From: Clostridia bacterium
Lineage (GTDB): Bacteria > Bacillota_A > Clostridia > Christensenellales > Aristaeellaceae
DNA: 64,000 nt
Direction: 5' to 3'
Assembly (NCBI GenBank): GCA_017525805.1
Contig: JAFXSH010000100.1
Location: 1-64,000 of the forward strand
Both the position numbers and the translations under genes were made by a program. The notes below the pieces were generated by a model that was not told the DNA's origin, ran no database searches, and saw nothing but the letters and a program-made list of their open reading frames with translations. Of the stretch, positions 1-7,505 are shown one piece after another. Position 1 is the stretch's first letter; every line of letters starts with the position of its first letter.

Positions 1-32
1 CACAGCGGACATTGCTCGTTTCGCCTGATCTC

Positions 33-72
33 ACCTCGGACAGAGCATCCGCCACAGGCGGCTGTCCGAGGT
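33..72. other. Two-part perfect hairpin in gene-free left edge
   Basis: Positions 33-43 and 62-72 are perfectly complementary over 11 bp (ACCTCGGACAG/CTGTCCGAGGT). An inner CCGCC/GGCGG stem (49-53/57-61) has a 3-nt loop, and a 5-nt bulge (44-48) joins the two stems. No T run follows on either strand, so this is not an ordinary intrinsic terminator. It could be an RNA structure belonging to a gene left of the window. Apart from this and the terminator at 157-193, nothing is recognisable in 1-233. Confidence 0.5.
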
Positions 73-156
73 TCGTCCTCCCTCCATTCAGCTTAGCCAG
101 GGCGAAAAATCCATCCCAAATCTGATAATCTTTTATACTGAGAATAGATTGATACA

Positions 157-193
157 AAAGCCTGCCCACCGAAATAACGGAGGACAGGTTTTC
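157..193 (-). terminator. Probable intrinsic terminator of the FN3-like secreted protein gene
   Basis: On the minus strand an AAAACCTGTCC arm pairs, with one mismatch and one wobble, with GGGCAGGCTTTT across a roughly 14-nt loop, ending in a short T run. It lies about 40 nt past the stop of the gene at 234-989. Confidence 0.5.
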
Positions 194-233
194 GCAGCGT
201 TAAAGATGGTATTTTTTGTTGGGCGTTTCTTCG

Positions 234-989
234 CTATTTTACAACGATAAAATCCCTGTAGCCGAAATAATCGGTGTTGAAGTAGAAAGAGACCGTGTAT
301 GTGCCGGCGAAAATCTCGCCGTCGTTCAGCTGCTTCATATAGCGCCAAACATCCGTGAAGGAAACGGAATCATAGTAGAAGTATTCCACGTTGGAGTTGA
401 TGGACTCGTTTTGCAGCATAAACACAAACATGTCCCCGTTGGGCTGCTTGATGGCCACGCGGACGATGCCTTTAATTCCCTTCGTTACCTGGGGCATGGT
501 GGCTTTGATCGTCGCGCCGCAAAAGTCGCTGCCTCCGGACAGCGTTCTTTCAATATCCGATAAAGAGAACCTATCCACTGTGGATATGGAGCCGTTCCTT
601 TTCTGGCGAAGCGTTACCGTAAGCCGGGCGGTGCTGCCCCTGCCGCCGAACAGCTGCGTTTCGCTGCTGTATTCTTCGCTCACATAATCATAATCTTTAT
701 CAAATACATAGATGATATACTTTTCGCCAGGCGCCAATTCGATGAGTTCATATTGTTTTTCCTTTACGTCCCGCGCGGACACCTGATAGGAAAGCGCCTC
801 GTCTCCGTTGATATACTGATACGCGATCAGGTAGGGGCCGTTATTGGATGGATCAGTCCAGCGAATCAGCACGTTTCCGTTTTCTTTGGTCTCGATGCTT
901 GTGATCCGAAACTCGCTGTCCGCAAGCACAGGCGTGAGCGTGAGCAACATGATCAGGGAAAGAAGAACAGCAACGATTCTTTTTTTCAT
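234..989 (-). CDS. Secreted protein with fibronectin-III-like domain, unknown function
   Basis: 251 residues. The start is the ATG at 989, preceded by AGGCAGGAAATCCC. The longer upstream frame is rejected because the signal peptide (MKKRIVAVLL core, cleavage after about VLA at residue 23) begins here. Residues about 25-105 resemble a type III fibronectin strand pattern (VLIRWTDPSNNGPYLIAY, then a YELIELAPGEKYIIYV block), usually a binding or spacer module. The remaining C-terminal half is beta-rich and not recognised. No enzyme motif, lipobox or sortase signal is visible. It stands alone, divergent from the HAD phosphatase gene. An exported binding protein is an inference only. Confidence 0.7.
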   Translation of the reverse strand: MKKRIVAVLLSLIMLLTLTPVLADSEFRITSIETKENGNVLIRWTDPSNNGPYLIAYQYINGDEALSYQVSARDVKEKQYELIELAPGEKYIIYVFDKDYDYVSEEYSSETQLFGGRGSTARLTVTLRQKRNGSISTVDRFSLSDIERTLSGGSDFCGATIKATMPQVTKGIKGIVRVAIKQPNGDMFVFMLQNESINSNVEYFYYDSVSFTDVWRYMKQLNDGEIFAGTYTVSFYFNTDYFGYRDFIVVK

Positions 990-1196
990 TGGGATTTCCT
1001 GCCTTTCATGTGTGGTTTGATCAAAGCGGCGGTTTCGGGGAAAAAGGTTTTCCACGCTTACTTTAATTCCTGATCTGCAAATCACTTCCCTTGCTTCACG
1101 CGGCTCATTTTTATATCTCTGTTTGTCATTATATATCAAATCGCCTGTCACCGCAATAAAGAAAGTGAAAGCTTTTTGTGCTTTCGACATTCATGA

Positions 1197-1225
1197 TTGC
1201 CTTTTTCTGGCCAAAATGTTATAAT
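1197..1225 (+). promoter_or_regulatory. Promoter for the HAD phosphatase
   Basis: TTGCCT (1197-1202), 17-nt spacer, TATAAT (1220-1225). It lies about 70 nt before the chosen start at 1295. Confidence 0.65.
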
Positions 1226-1294
1226 AAAAATACATGCGGCGGATGCGTTGGATTAAACCGCGGCTGGAAAGAAACGGGAAAGGCGGAACAGGAG

Positions 1295-2119
1295 ATGAAA
1301 CGGAAGCTGATATTTTTGGATATTGACGGCACTTTGACGCCAGCGGGCAGCAATGTGCCGCCGGAAAGCGCCATGAAAGCCATCCGGCAGGCCCAGGCCA
1401 ACGGGCATTTGGTGTTCCTGTGCACGGGGCGCAACCCCGGCATGCTGGCCCCGGTGCTGGCCTTGGGCTTTGAAGGGGCCGTGGCGGGCGCGGGCGGCTA
1501 CGTGTTCGCCGGGGACAGGGTGCTGTTTGACTGCCCCATGCCCAAGGAAGACTTTGAAACCGGGATGCGGCTGCTCAAGGAAAACGGCGTGTTCCGCACC
1601 ATCGAGGCCAGGGACAAAACCTGGGGCGACGAGGATTTGGGCGATTTTCTGGCCCAGGCGGGGGAGGGCAACAGCGAATTGGTGCGCTGGCGCAAGGCGC
1701 TGGCGGAGCAATTGAACATCCTGCCCATGGCGGAATACGACGGCAGCCCCATTTACAAGATCGTGTTCATGTGCAGGGAAGCCAGGCAGCTGGAGTCCGC
1801 CCGGCAGGCCCTGGAAAAGGACTACAATTTCGTGGTGCAGGACGTGGCGGCCCATCACTGCCTCAACGGCGAACTGATCAACCGCAAATTCGATAAGGGC
1901 CGGGGCGTAAAGATCGTGGCGGACGCTTTCGGCATTCCCATCGAGGATACTTTGGGTTTCGGCGACAGCATGAACGACCTGGAAATGATCGAGACGGTGG
2001 GTTATTCCGTTTGCATGGACAACGGCAGCCCCAAATTAAAGGAGATCAGCGATCTGGTGTGCCCCGCGGTGGAAGCGGACGGCCTGTACTGGGCTTTTGA
2101 AAAACTGAGCCTGATTTGA
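1295..2119 (+). CDS. HAD-superfamily Cof-type sugar-phosphate phosphatase
   Basis: 274 residues, the usual Cof/HAD-IIB length. Motif I DIDGTLT near residue 8 supplies the nucleophile and general-acid aspartates. Motif II is the Thr in FLCTGRN. The motif III lysine lies in the NRKFDKG block, and motif IV is GFGDSMNDLEM, which binds Mg2+. The insert between motifs II and III is the IIB cap. Members dephosphorylate sugar phosphates, FMN or PLP, so the substrate cannot be set from sequence. The start at 1295 puts the nucleophile at the family position. An upstream in-frame ATG at 1178 lies before the promoter and is rejected. It sits upstream of a PTS permease gene, which fits a sugar-phosphate substrate, although that gene has its own promoter. 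Confidence 0.88.
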   Translation: MKRKLIFLDIDGTLTPAGSNVPPESAMKAIRQAQANGHLVFLCTGRNPGMLAPVLALGFEGAVAGAGGYVFAGDRVLFDCPMPKEDFETGMRLLKENGVFRTIEARDKTWGDEDLGDFLAQAGEGNSELVRWRKALAEQLNILPMAEYDGSPIYKIVFMCREARQLESARQALEKDYNFVVQDVAAHHCLNGELINRKFDKGRGVKIVADAFGIPIEDTLGFGDSMNDLEMIETVGYSVCMDNGSPKLKEISDLVCPAVEADGLYWAFEKLSLI

Positions 2120-2170
2120 CATTTTTTTAAGGTTTTTCCCGGTTTGTACAAAATGCGCAAAACTTATCCA

Positions 2171-2199
2171 TTTACACTTCACAAATACTCCAGTATAAT
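2171..2199 (+). promoter_or_regulatory. Strong promoter for the PTS EIIBCA gene
   Basis: TTTACA (2171-2176), 17-nt spacer, perfect TATAAT (2194-2199). The leader is about 75 nt and ends in AAAGGAGGG before the ATG at 2280. No antiterminator (RAT/LicT-type) hairpin was recognised in it. Confidence 0.8.
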
Positions 2200-2279
2200 G
2201 ATTTTAATATTGTTGGATTTGTCATAGATTTCCACCGGGATGGACAAATTCTTCAAGAGAAGAAAAGGAGGGTAACTCA

Positions 2280-4121
2280 ATGGCTCTCGACTACAGAAAG
2301 TGCGCCGAGGAAATCGCGGCAAATATTGGCGGCGGTTCCAACGTGATCAGCGCGGCGCACTGCGCCACCCGCCTCCGCCTGGTCATTGCGGACAACAGCA
2401 AAGTCAACAAGAAGGTGCTGGAAAACGTTGACGGCGTGAAGGGCCTGTTTGAATCCAACGGCCAGCTGCAATTGATCATCGGCACCGGCACGGTAAATAA
2501 GGTGTACGACGAATTCCTTTCCGTCACCGGCGCTTCCGCCGCTACCAAGGACGATGTGAAAGCGGCCGCCGCTTCCAAGATGCCCTGGTGGAAGAAGATC
2601 CTCAAAACCCCCGGCGACGTGTTCGTGCCCATCCTGCCTGCTATCGTGGCTTCCGGCCTGATGATGGGTCTGGTGGAAGCCATCCCGAAGTTTTGGCCCG
2701 CCTTTGGCGATACCGACTGGTACTCTTTCCTGGATCTGGTAGCCAATACCGCCTTCGCTCTGCTGCCCGTGCTGGTAGCCATTTCTTCCGCCCGAGTGTT
2801 CGGCGGCAATATCTTCCTGGGAGCCGTCATCGGCCTGATGATGGTGCACCCTGCTCTGATCAACGCCTGGACCGTGGGCAACTGTGCCGCCGGAGAGATA
2901 CCAACGTGGAACCTATGGTTCTTTAACGTCCAACAAGTTGGCTATCAGGGGCACGTCATACCAGTCATATTGGCGGTCCTATTGATGAGCAAACTGGAAA
3001 AGGGACTGCATAAGATCGTGCCTGAGATGATCGACCTGTTTGTCACTCCCCTGGTGACCGTGCTGGTGACCTCCTTCGTCACCTTCACCGTCATCGGCCC
3101 CATTTTCTCCATCCTGGAAAACTACGTACTGGAAGGCGCCAAGTGGCTGGCCAGCTTCTCCATCGGCGCCATCGTCATGGGCGCGATCTATCCCTGGACC
3201 GTGGTCATGGGCCTGCACCATATGTACAACGTCATCGAGGCGGGCATGATCGCCCAGACCGGTCTCAATACCTGGATGCCCATCGCCTCCGCCGCCAACT
3301 TCGCCCAGTTCGGCGCCTGCCTGGCGGTAGCCCTCAAGGTGAAGAACCAGAAGACCAAGTCTGTGGCCTTCCCCTCCTCCCTGTCCGCTTCCCTGGGCAT
3401 CACCGAGCCCGCCATCTTCGGTATCAACTTCCGCTTCATGAAGCCCTTCCTCTGCGGCATGGCTGGCGGCGCTGTGGGTGCTCTCTTCGGCGCGCTGTTC
3501 GGACTGGGCGCGCCCGTCTACGGCGTTACCGGTATCCCCGCCATTCCCGCCGTCAACAACGTGCCCCTGTACCTGGTTGAACTGATCATTTCCGCCGGCG
3601 TGGCCTTCGCCCTGGTCTGGACCCTGTGGAAGGAAGAACAGCCCGAGGCCGAGGCTGCCGCCCCCGCCGCTCCCGCCATTGAAGTGCCCACCGTCAGCGT
3701 TATCCGCTGCGCCGCGGGCCAGGTGCTCCAGCCCGTGAAGGGCACCGTCATCGCCCGTGAACAGATCCCCGACGATACCTTCGCATCCGGCGTGTTAGGC
3801 GACGGCGTGGGCATTCAGCCCGCCGACGACAAGGTGGTCGCGCCCTTTGACGGCACCATTTCCTCCGTGGCCGAGAGCCAGCACGCTGTGGGCATTGAAT
3901 GCAACGGCATGGAAATGCTCATTCATGTGGGCGTTGATACCGTCAATATGAAAGGCGACGGCTTCACCTGCCTCGTTAAGGAAGGCGACGCCGTCAAGGC
4001 GGGCCAGCCCCTCATCATCTTTGACCGCGCCAAGATCAAAGCCGCCGGTTACTCCGATACCGTGGCCGTCCTGCTCACCAACTCCGACGACCTGGAAGGC
4101 GTCGAGTGCGGGGCGAAGTAA
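2280..4121 (+). CDS. PTS EIIBCA permease, sucrose/trehalose/beta-glucoside type
   Basis: 613 residues with domains in B-C-A order. EIIB spans about 1-80, with phospho-acceptor Cys28 in HCATRLR. EIIC spans about 100-450 with some 10 membrane segments and the conserved GITEPAIFGIN loop. An Ala/Pro/Glu-rich linker (about 455-475) leads to a Glc-type EIIA, with His535 in SQHAVG and active His549 in LIHVGVDTV. It takes phosphate from HPr and imports and phosphorylates a sugar at the membrane. EIIC sequence resembles the sucrose/trehalose branch, but no glucosidase or phospho-sugar hydrolase lies nearby to fix the substrate. It is followed by HPr and enzyme I genes, so the whole phosphotransfer chain is local. 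Confidence 0.92.
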   Translation: MALDYRKCAEEIAANIGGGSNVISAAHCATRLRLVIADNSKVNKKVLENVDGVKGLFESNGQLQLIIGTGTVNKVYDEFLSVTGASAATKDDVKAAAASKMPWWKKILKTPGDVFVPILPAIVASGLMMGLVEAIPKFWPAFGDTDWYSFLDLVANTAFALLPVLVAISSARVFGGNIFLGAVIGLMMVHPALINAWTVGNCAAGEIPTWNLWFFNVQQVGYQGHVIPVILAVLLMSKLEKGLHKIVPEMIDLFVTPLVTVLVTSFVTFTVIGPIFSILENYVLEGAKWLASFSIGAIVMGAIYPWTVVMGLHHMYNVIEAGMIAQTGLNTWMPIASAANFAQFGACLAVALKVKNQKTKSVAFPSSLSASLGITEPAIFGINFRFMKPFLCGMAGGAVGALFGALFGLGAPVYGVTGIPAIPAVNNVPLYLVELIISAGVAFALVWTLWKEEQPEAEAAAPAAPAIEVPTVSVIRCAAGQVLQPVKGTVIAREQIPDDTFASGVLGDGVGIQPADDKVVAPFDGTISSVAESQHAVGIECNGMEMLIHVGVDTVNMKGDGFTCLVKEGDAVKAGQPLIIFDRAKIKAAGYSDTVAVLLTNSDDLEGVECGAK

Positions 4122-4143
4122 GGGGACGGGACGAAAAATTTAT

Positions 4144-4205
4144 CTGGGGAAACCGCTCTTTGGAGGCCAAAGAGCGGTTTCCCCAGACCCCTTCCGAGAA
4201 AGCCG
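4144..4205 (+). repeat. Gene-end hairpin repeat, copy 1
   Basis: Perfect 20-bp arms at 4144-4163 and 4167-4186 with a 3-nt AGG loop. A tail CCCCTTCCGAGAAAGCC follows. It begins 22 nt after the EIIBCA stop. Four relatives occur at 6964, 48221, 50401 and 52287. No T run follows, so it may be a transcript-end or processing structure rather than a standard terminator. Confidence 0.85.
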
Positions 4206-4231
4206 CAAAAAGGAACACTATTATGCAAATT

Positions 4232-4249
4232 TTTCCGTAATAACGGAAA
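4232..4249. promoter_or_regulatory. Palindrome just upstream of ptsH ribosome site
   Basis: TTTCCGT (4232-4238) and ACGGAAA (4243-4249) form a perfect 7-bp inverted repeat with an AATA centre, 7 nt before AGGAGG (4257-4262). It could be an operator or a small RNA hairpin controlling HPr translation. It is AT-rich compared with its surroundings. Confidence 0.4.
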
Positions 4250-4270
4250 TTATTATAGGAGGATTGAATC

Positions 4271-4528
4271 ATGAAGTCTTTCGAGTACACCATCACCGAT
4301 CCCGTTGGCATCCATGCCCGTCCCGCCGGCGTGCTGGTCAAGGAAATCAAGAAGTACGCCTCCACCGTCACCGTCATCAAGGGTGAAAAGGCCGTCAATG
4401 CCCTCAAGCTCATGGCCCTCATGGGCATGGGCATCAAGCAGGGCGACACCGTGAAGGTCACTGTCGAGGGCGCGGATGAAGACACCGCCGCCGCCGCCAT
4501 CGAAGCCTTCTTCAAGGCCAATCTGTAA
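4271..4528 (+). CDS. ptsH: HPr, phosphocarrier protein of the PTS, lacking Ser46
   Basis: 85 residues, full HPr length. His15 in GIHARPAG is the residue phosphorylated by enzyme I and passed to EIIA. The region that normally carries regulatory Ser46 (NLKSIMG in Bacillus subtilis) reads NALKLMA here, placing Lys at position 46. HPr kinase/phosphorylase could not modify this site, so classical HPr(Ser-P)/CcpA catabolite control through this protein is unlikely. AGGAGG lies 8 nt before the ATG. It sits between the EIIBCA gene and a secreted protein gene, with enzyme I next. The HPr assignment is firm; the regulatory consequence is inferred. Confidence 0.95.
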   Translation: MKSFEYTITDPVGIHARPAGVLVKEIKKYASTVTVIKGEKAVNALKLMALMGMGIKQGDTVKVTVEGADEDTAAAAIEAFFKANL

Positions 4529-4541
4529 CCCTGAATCCGGA

Positions 4542-4579
4542 GGACGGCTGCCCGCAAAGACAGCCGTCCCTTCTGTTTT
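4542..4579 (+). terminator. Intrinsic terminator after ptsH
   Basis: GGACGGCTG (4542-4550) pairs with CAGCCGTCC (4561-4569) over a 10-nt loop, followed by CTTCTGTTTT. It would limit read-through from ptsH into the downstream genes and allow more HPr than enzyme I. Confidence 0.75.
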
Positions 4580-4612
4580 CTAACGGAATCGATGACCCAG
4601 GAGGCAGAAAGT

Positions 4613-5230
4613 ATGAAAAAAACCTTGGCGCTTTTCCTGGCTTTGGCGCTGCTGTTCACATCCCGCTGGGCTTTCGCGGAAACAACGCGGCAGGACGTCA
4701 TCGGCGTCGTGGAGGGCGGCGATTACAAAAACGCCTATGCAGGTTTTGGCTTTCATCTTGGCGACTGGCAGGTCGCGTCAGAAACTGACATAGCCTCCGT
4801 CTACGAAAAGTCAGAAGACTATTTCACCGAGGATTTCTCCAAAGCCATGGAAGAGCGGGATTCCCTTTGCTTTTTCATGGCAATAGCGGACGAAGCCAAG
4901 GAAAGCGCAATGTCCGTCATCACGAACGAGGGGGCCGCGTCAGCGCTTTATCATGCGCTGGGCTTCCGGAATATGTACAGGTTGGAAGCCGCGAAGCTCA
5001 AGAAAATCCTGGAATCCTACGGGATCGGCGTCGTTTCCATGGACATCGGTACGATTACTGTCGACGGCCGTGAAATGGCCTGCATACGGATCGAGGAAAC
5101 CATGGACGGCGTCGCTGTGTACACCATTGAGGTTTCCATGATGAAAGGTTCGTACAGGATCGATTTTGGTGCTTCGTCCACTGATTTCGACAGCGCGGAA
5201 GCGATCATGGCAAGGTTTTTCTGGTTATAA
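4613..5230 (+). CDS. Small secreted protein of unknown function between ptsH and ptsI
   Basis: 205 residues. The start at 4613 has AGGAGG 8 nt upstream and opens a classic signal peptide (MKKTLALFLALALLF, cleavage after AFA near residue 22). The upstream ATG at 4592 is rejected because it would bury the signal. The mature part is acidic, alpha/beta, and lacks cysteines in a lipobox or any catalytic motif I recognise. A GFGFHLGDWQVA stretch near residue 45 resembles lipoprotein-like domains of unknown function found in Clostridia. It is unusual to find an exported protein between HPr and enzyme I genes. Function unknown. Confidence 0.75.
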   Translation: MKKTLALFLALALLFTSRWAFAETTRQDVIGVVEGGDYKNAYAGFGFHLGDWQVASETDIASVYEKSEDYFTEDFSKAMEERDSLCFFMAIADEAKESAMSVITNEGAASALYHALGFRNMYRLEAAKLKKILESYGIGVVSMDIGTITVDGREMACIRIEETMDGVAVYTIEVSMMKGSYRIDFGASSTDFDSAEAIMARFFWL

Positions 5231-5272
5231 CCTTTTATCCAAAACAAATAGATGAACAGGAGGATGATCCCC

Positions 5273-6952
5273 ATGATTTCCATTCAGGGCAAGGGCGTAT
5301 CCACTGGTGTGGCCATCGGCCCCTTGTATTACTATCAGCGCGCAAAGTCCACCATCCGCCGCTACGAAGTGGAGGACGTGGAAGCGGAATGGGCCCGCTT
5401 TAAAGCCGCCCAGGAAAAGGCCATCGAGCAGCTGGGCGAGCTGGCCGAAAAAGCCCGGGCAGAAGCGGGCGACGAAGCGGCCCTGCTCTTTGAAACCCAT
5501 CAGATGATGGCGGAGGATATGGAATACGAAGAAGCCATCCAGACCGCCATTCAGGAAATGAAGCTCAACGCGGAAGCCGCCGTCACCGACACCGCCGCCC
5601 AGTTCGCCGAAATGTTCGCCGCCATGGAGGACGCTTACTTCCAGGCCCGCGCCGCCGACGTGAAGGACGTGTCCGGCCGCATCATTTCCGCCCTCACCGG
5701 CGTGGTGCAGGGGGGCATCGATTCTCCCGTGCCCGTGATCCTGGCGGCGGACGATCTGGCCCCCAGCGAAACCGTGCAGCTGGACAAGAGCAAGATCTTG
5801 GGGTTCGTCACCGAGGGCGGCTCCGGCTCCTCCCATACCGCCATCCTGGCCCGCACCATGGGCATTCCCGCCATCATCGGCGTGGGCAATCAGCTCAAGC
5901 CCGAGTATGAAGGCCGGGAAGTGATCATCGACGGCGGCACCGGCAGCGTGGTGGTGGAAGCCGACGCCGACACCAAGGCCCATCTGCTCAAAAAAATGGA
6001 AGAGCAGAAGAAACAGCGCGAACTGCTGGAACAGCTCAAGGGCAAGCCCAACGAGACCAAGGACGGCCAAAAAATCAAGGTATTCTGCAACATTGGCTCT
6101 CCCGACGACGTGCCCGCCGTGCTCAGCAACGACGCGGGAGGCGTGGGCCTGTTCCGCAGCGAATTTTTGTACCTGAACTGCGACGATTATCCCACCGAGG
6201 ATTACCAGTTTGAAGCCTACAAAAAGGCCCTTTCCGATATGGGCGGCAAAGAAGTGGTGATCCGCACCCTGGACATCGGCGCGGACAAGCAGATCGCTTA
6301 CTTTGATATGCCCAAGGAAGAAAACCCGGCCCTGGGCAACCGCGCCCTGCGCATCTGCCTGAACCGGCCCGAAATTTTCCATACCCAGCTCCGCGCCCTC
6401 TACCGCGCCTCTGCCTTCGGCAAACTGGGCATCATGTTCCCCATGGTCACCAGTGTATGGGAAGTGAAGGAAGCCAGGAAAATGTGCGAGCAGGTGAAGA
6501 AGGAGCTGACCGCCGAGGGCATCCCCTTCTCCGATGACGTGGAGATCGGCATCATGATCGAGACTCCCGCCGCCGTGCTCATGAGCGATAGGCTTGCCAA
6601 GGTGGTGGATTTCTTCTCCTGCGGCACCAATGACCTGACCCAGTACACCCTGGCCTGCGACCGGCAGAACGCCGATTTGGGCCGGTTCTACAATCCCCAC
6701 CATCCCGCCGTGCTCCGCGCGTTGAAGATGGTGTGCGATAACGCCCACAAGAACGGCGTGTGGGTGGGCATCTGCGGCGAGCTGGGCGCGGACCTGGAGC
6801 TGACCGAAACCTTCCTGTCCATCGGCATTGACGAATTGTCCGTGTCTCCCCGCTCCGTGCTGCCCCTGCGTCAGAAGATCAGGGAAACCGATGTGAGCGC
6901 GGTCAAGGAAAAACTGCTGGCCGACCTGATGAGCGACGAAAATACCCTTTGA
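5273..6952 (+). CDS. ptsI: PTS enzyme I, phosphoenolpyruvate-protein phosphotransferase
   Basis: 559 residues. The start at 5273 lies 9 nt after AGGAGG; the nearer ATG at 5264 abuts the ribosome site. The N-terminal phospho-His domain carries His188 in GSGSSHTAILART. The C-terminal PEP-binding barrel shows FRSEFLYL, the IGIMIETPAAVL strand, GTNDLTQY, and GICGELGAD with the catalytic Cys. It transfers phosphate from PEP to HPr His15 in the cytoplasm. The family sequence around the active His is usually GGRTSHTAI; here GS replaces RT, a conservative difference. Together with ptsH and EIIBCA it makes a complete local PTS. Confidence 0.95.
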   Translation: MISIQGKGVSTGVAIGPLYYYQRAKSTIRRYEVEDVEAEWARFKAAQEKAIEQLGELAEKARAEAGDEAALLFETHQMMAEDMEYEEAIQTAIQEMKLNAEAAVTDTAAQFAEMFAAMEDAYFQARAADVKDVSGRIISALTGVVQGGIDSPVPVILAADDLAPSETVQLDKSKILGFVTEGGSGSSHTAILARTMGIPAIIGVGNQLKPEYEGREVIIDGGTGSVVVEADADTKAHLLKKMEEQKKQRELLEQLKGKPNETKDGQKIKVFCNIGSPDDVPAVLSNDAGGVGLFRSEFLYLNCDDYPTEDYQFEAYKKALSDMGGKEVVIRTLDIGADKQIAYFDMPKEENPALGNRALRICLNRPEIFHTQLRALYRASAFGKLGIMFPMVTSVWEVKEARKMCEQVKKELTAEGIPFSDDVEIGIMIETPAAVLMSDRLAKVVDFFSCGTNDLTQYTLACDRQNADLGRFYNPHHPAVLRALKMVCDNAHKNGVWVGICGELGADLELTETFLSIGIDELSVSPRSVLPLRQKIRETDVSAVKEKLLADLMSDENTL

Positions 6953-6963
6953 TCTGGATAAAT

Positions 6964-7041
6964 CTGGGGGGGGGGGGAAAAAAACCGTTCTTTGGCCTCC
7001 AAAGAACGGTTTCCCCCCCAGCCCCCCTTCCAAGAAAGCCG
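6964..7041 (+). repeat. Gene-end hairpin repeat, copy 2, with 12-G tract
   Basis: The core arms ACCGTTCTTTGG (6984-6995) and CCAAAGAACGGT (6999-7010) are perfect with a CCT loop. Outside them are 12 G (6966-6977) and 7 A, opposite TTCCCCCCCAG. The tail CCCCTTCCAAGAAAGCC matches the other copies. It begins 11 nt after the ptsI stop. The long homopolymers look like slippage expansion of the GGGGGAAACC arm. Confidence 0.8.
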
Positions 7042-7118
7042 TAAAGGGTATTGTTGTTTCAAGCGGCATAACAGCCCGAGGTAAATGCCTCGGGTGTAAC
7101 TATTTATGGAGGAACCCC

Positions 7119-7406
7119 GTGGAAGGAACGCAGGCGAGATGGCGGATCATTTTTTCCGGCAAAGTGCAGCACGTGGGCTTCCGCTACACGGCCTATTACC
7201 TGGCGGGGGAACTGTATTTGACCGGCTGGGTGCGCAATCTGCCCGACGGTCGCGTGCTCCTGGAAGCCCAAGGCGGTGTCAGCCGCGTCCGCAAGCTGGT
7301 ATTGCAGCTCAAAAGCCAGCCCCATATCCACATCGAGCATATGCAAATCGAAGAAATTCCCCTATTGCCTCATGATCGGGGCTTTAAGGTCATCAGCGGC
7401 ATGTAA
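7119..7406 (+). CDS. acyP: Acylphosphatase
   Basis: 95 residues, family-typical. The signature loop GKVQHVGFRY near residue 14 holds the phosphate-binding Arg, and TGWVRNLPDGRV near 35 holds the catalytic Asn. It hydrolyses carboxyl-phosphate bonds such as acetyl-, carbamoyl- or 1,3-bisphosphoglycerate. The start is GTG at 7119 with GGAGG 6 nt upstream; an out-of-frame ATG at 7106 is a shadow. His replaces the common Gly in VQGVGFR. A small CCCGAGG/CCTCGGG hairpin (7075-7094) precedes it. It follows ptsI and hairpin copy 2, so co-transcription is possible but not shown. Confidence 0.9.
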   Translation: MEGTQARWRIIFSGKVQHVGFRYTAYYLAGELYLTGWVRNLPDGRVLLEAQGGVSRVRKLVLQLKSQPHIHIEHMQIEEIPLLPHDRGFKVISGM

Positions 7407-7443
7407 AAAAGCCGCTTTTTTCATTACTCGGCTCCAAAAAGCG

Positions 7444-7472
7444 ATGACAAAATCCGTGTTAAAATGTATAAT
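7444..7472 (+). promoter_or_regulatory. Promoter for the hexosamine kinase-like gene
   Basis: ATGACA (7444-7449), 17-nt spacer, TATAAT (7467-7472). It is 34 nt before the chosen start at 7506, so the in-frame ATG at 7464 falls inside the promoter and cannot be used. Confidence 0.75.
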
Positions 7473-7505
7473 AGGGGTGAAAACCTGAAAGGGAGTGAAC
7501 GAAAA

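Noticed and set aside
5225..7069. 614-codon open frame antisense to ptsI
   Set aside because: It lies wholly opposite an intact enzyme I gene, is His/Gly/Ala-rich low-complexity, has no family motif, and arises from GC-biased third positions.
6964..7069. Short peptides read from the hairpin repeats (for example near 4140, 6970, 52300)
   Set aside because: They come from the repeat itself, differ in frame between copies, and have no independent start.
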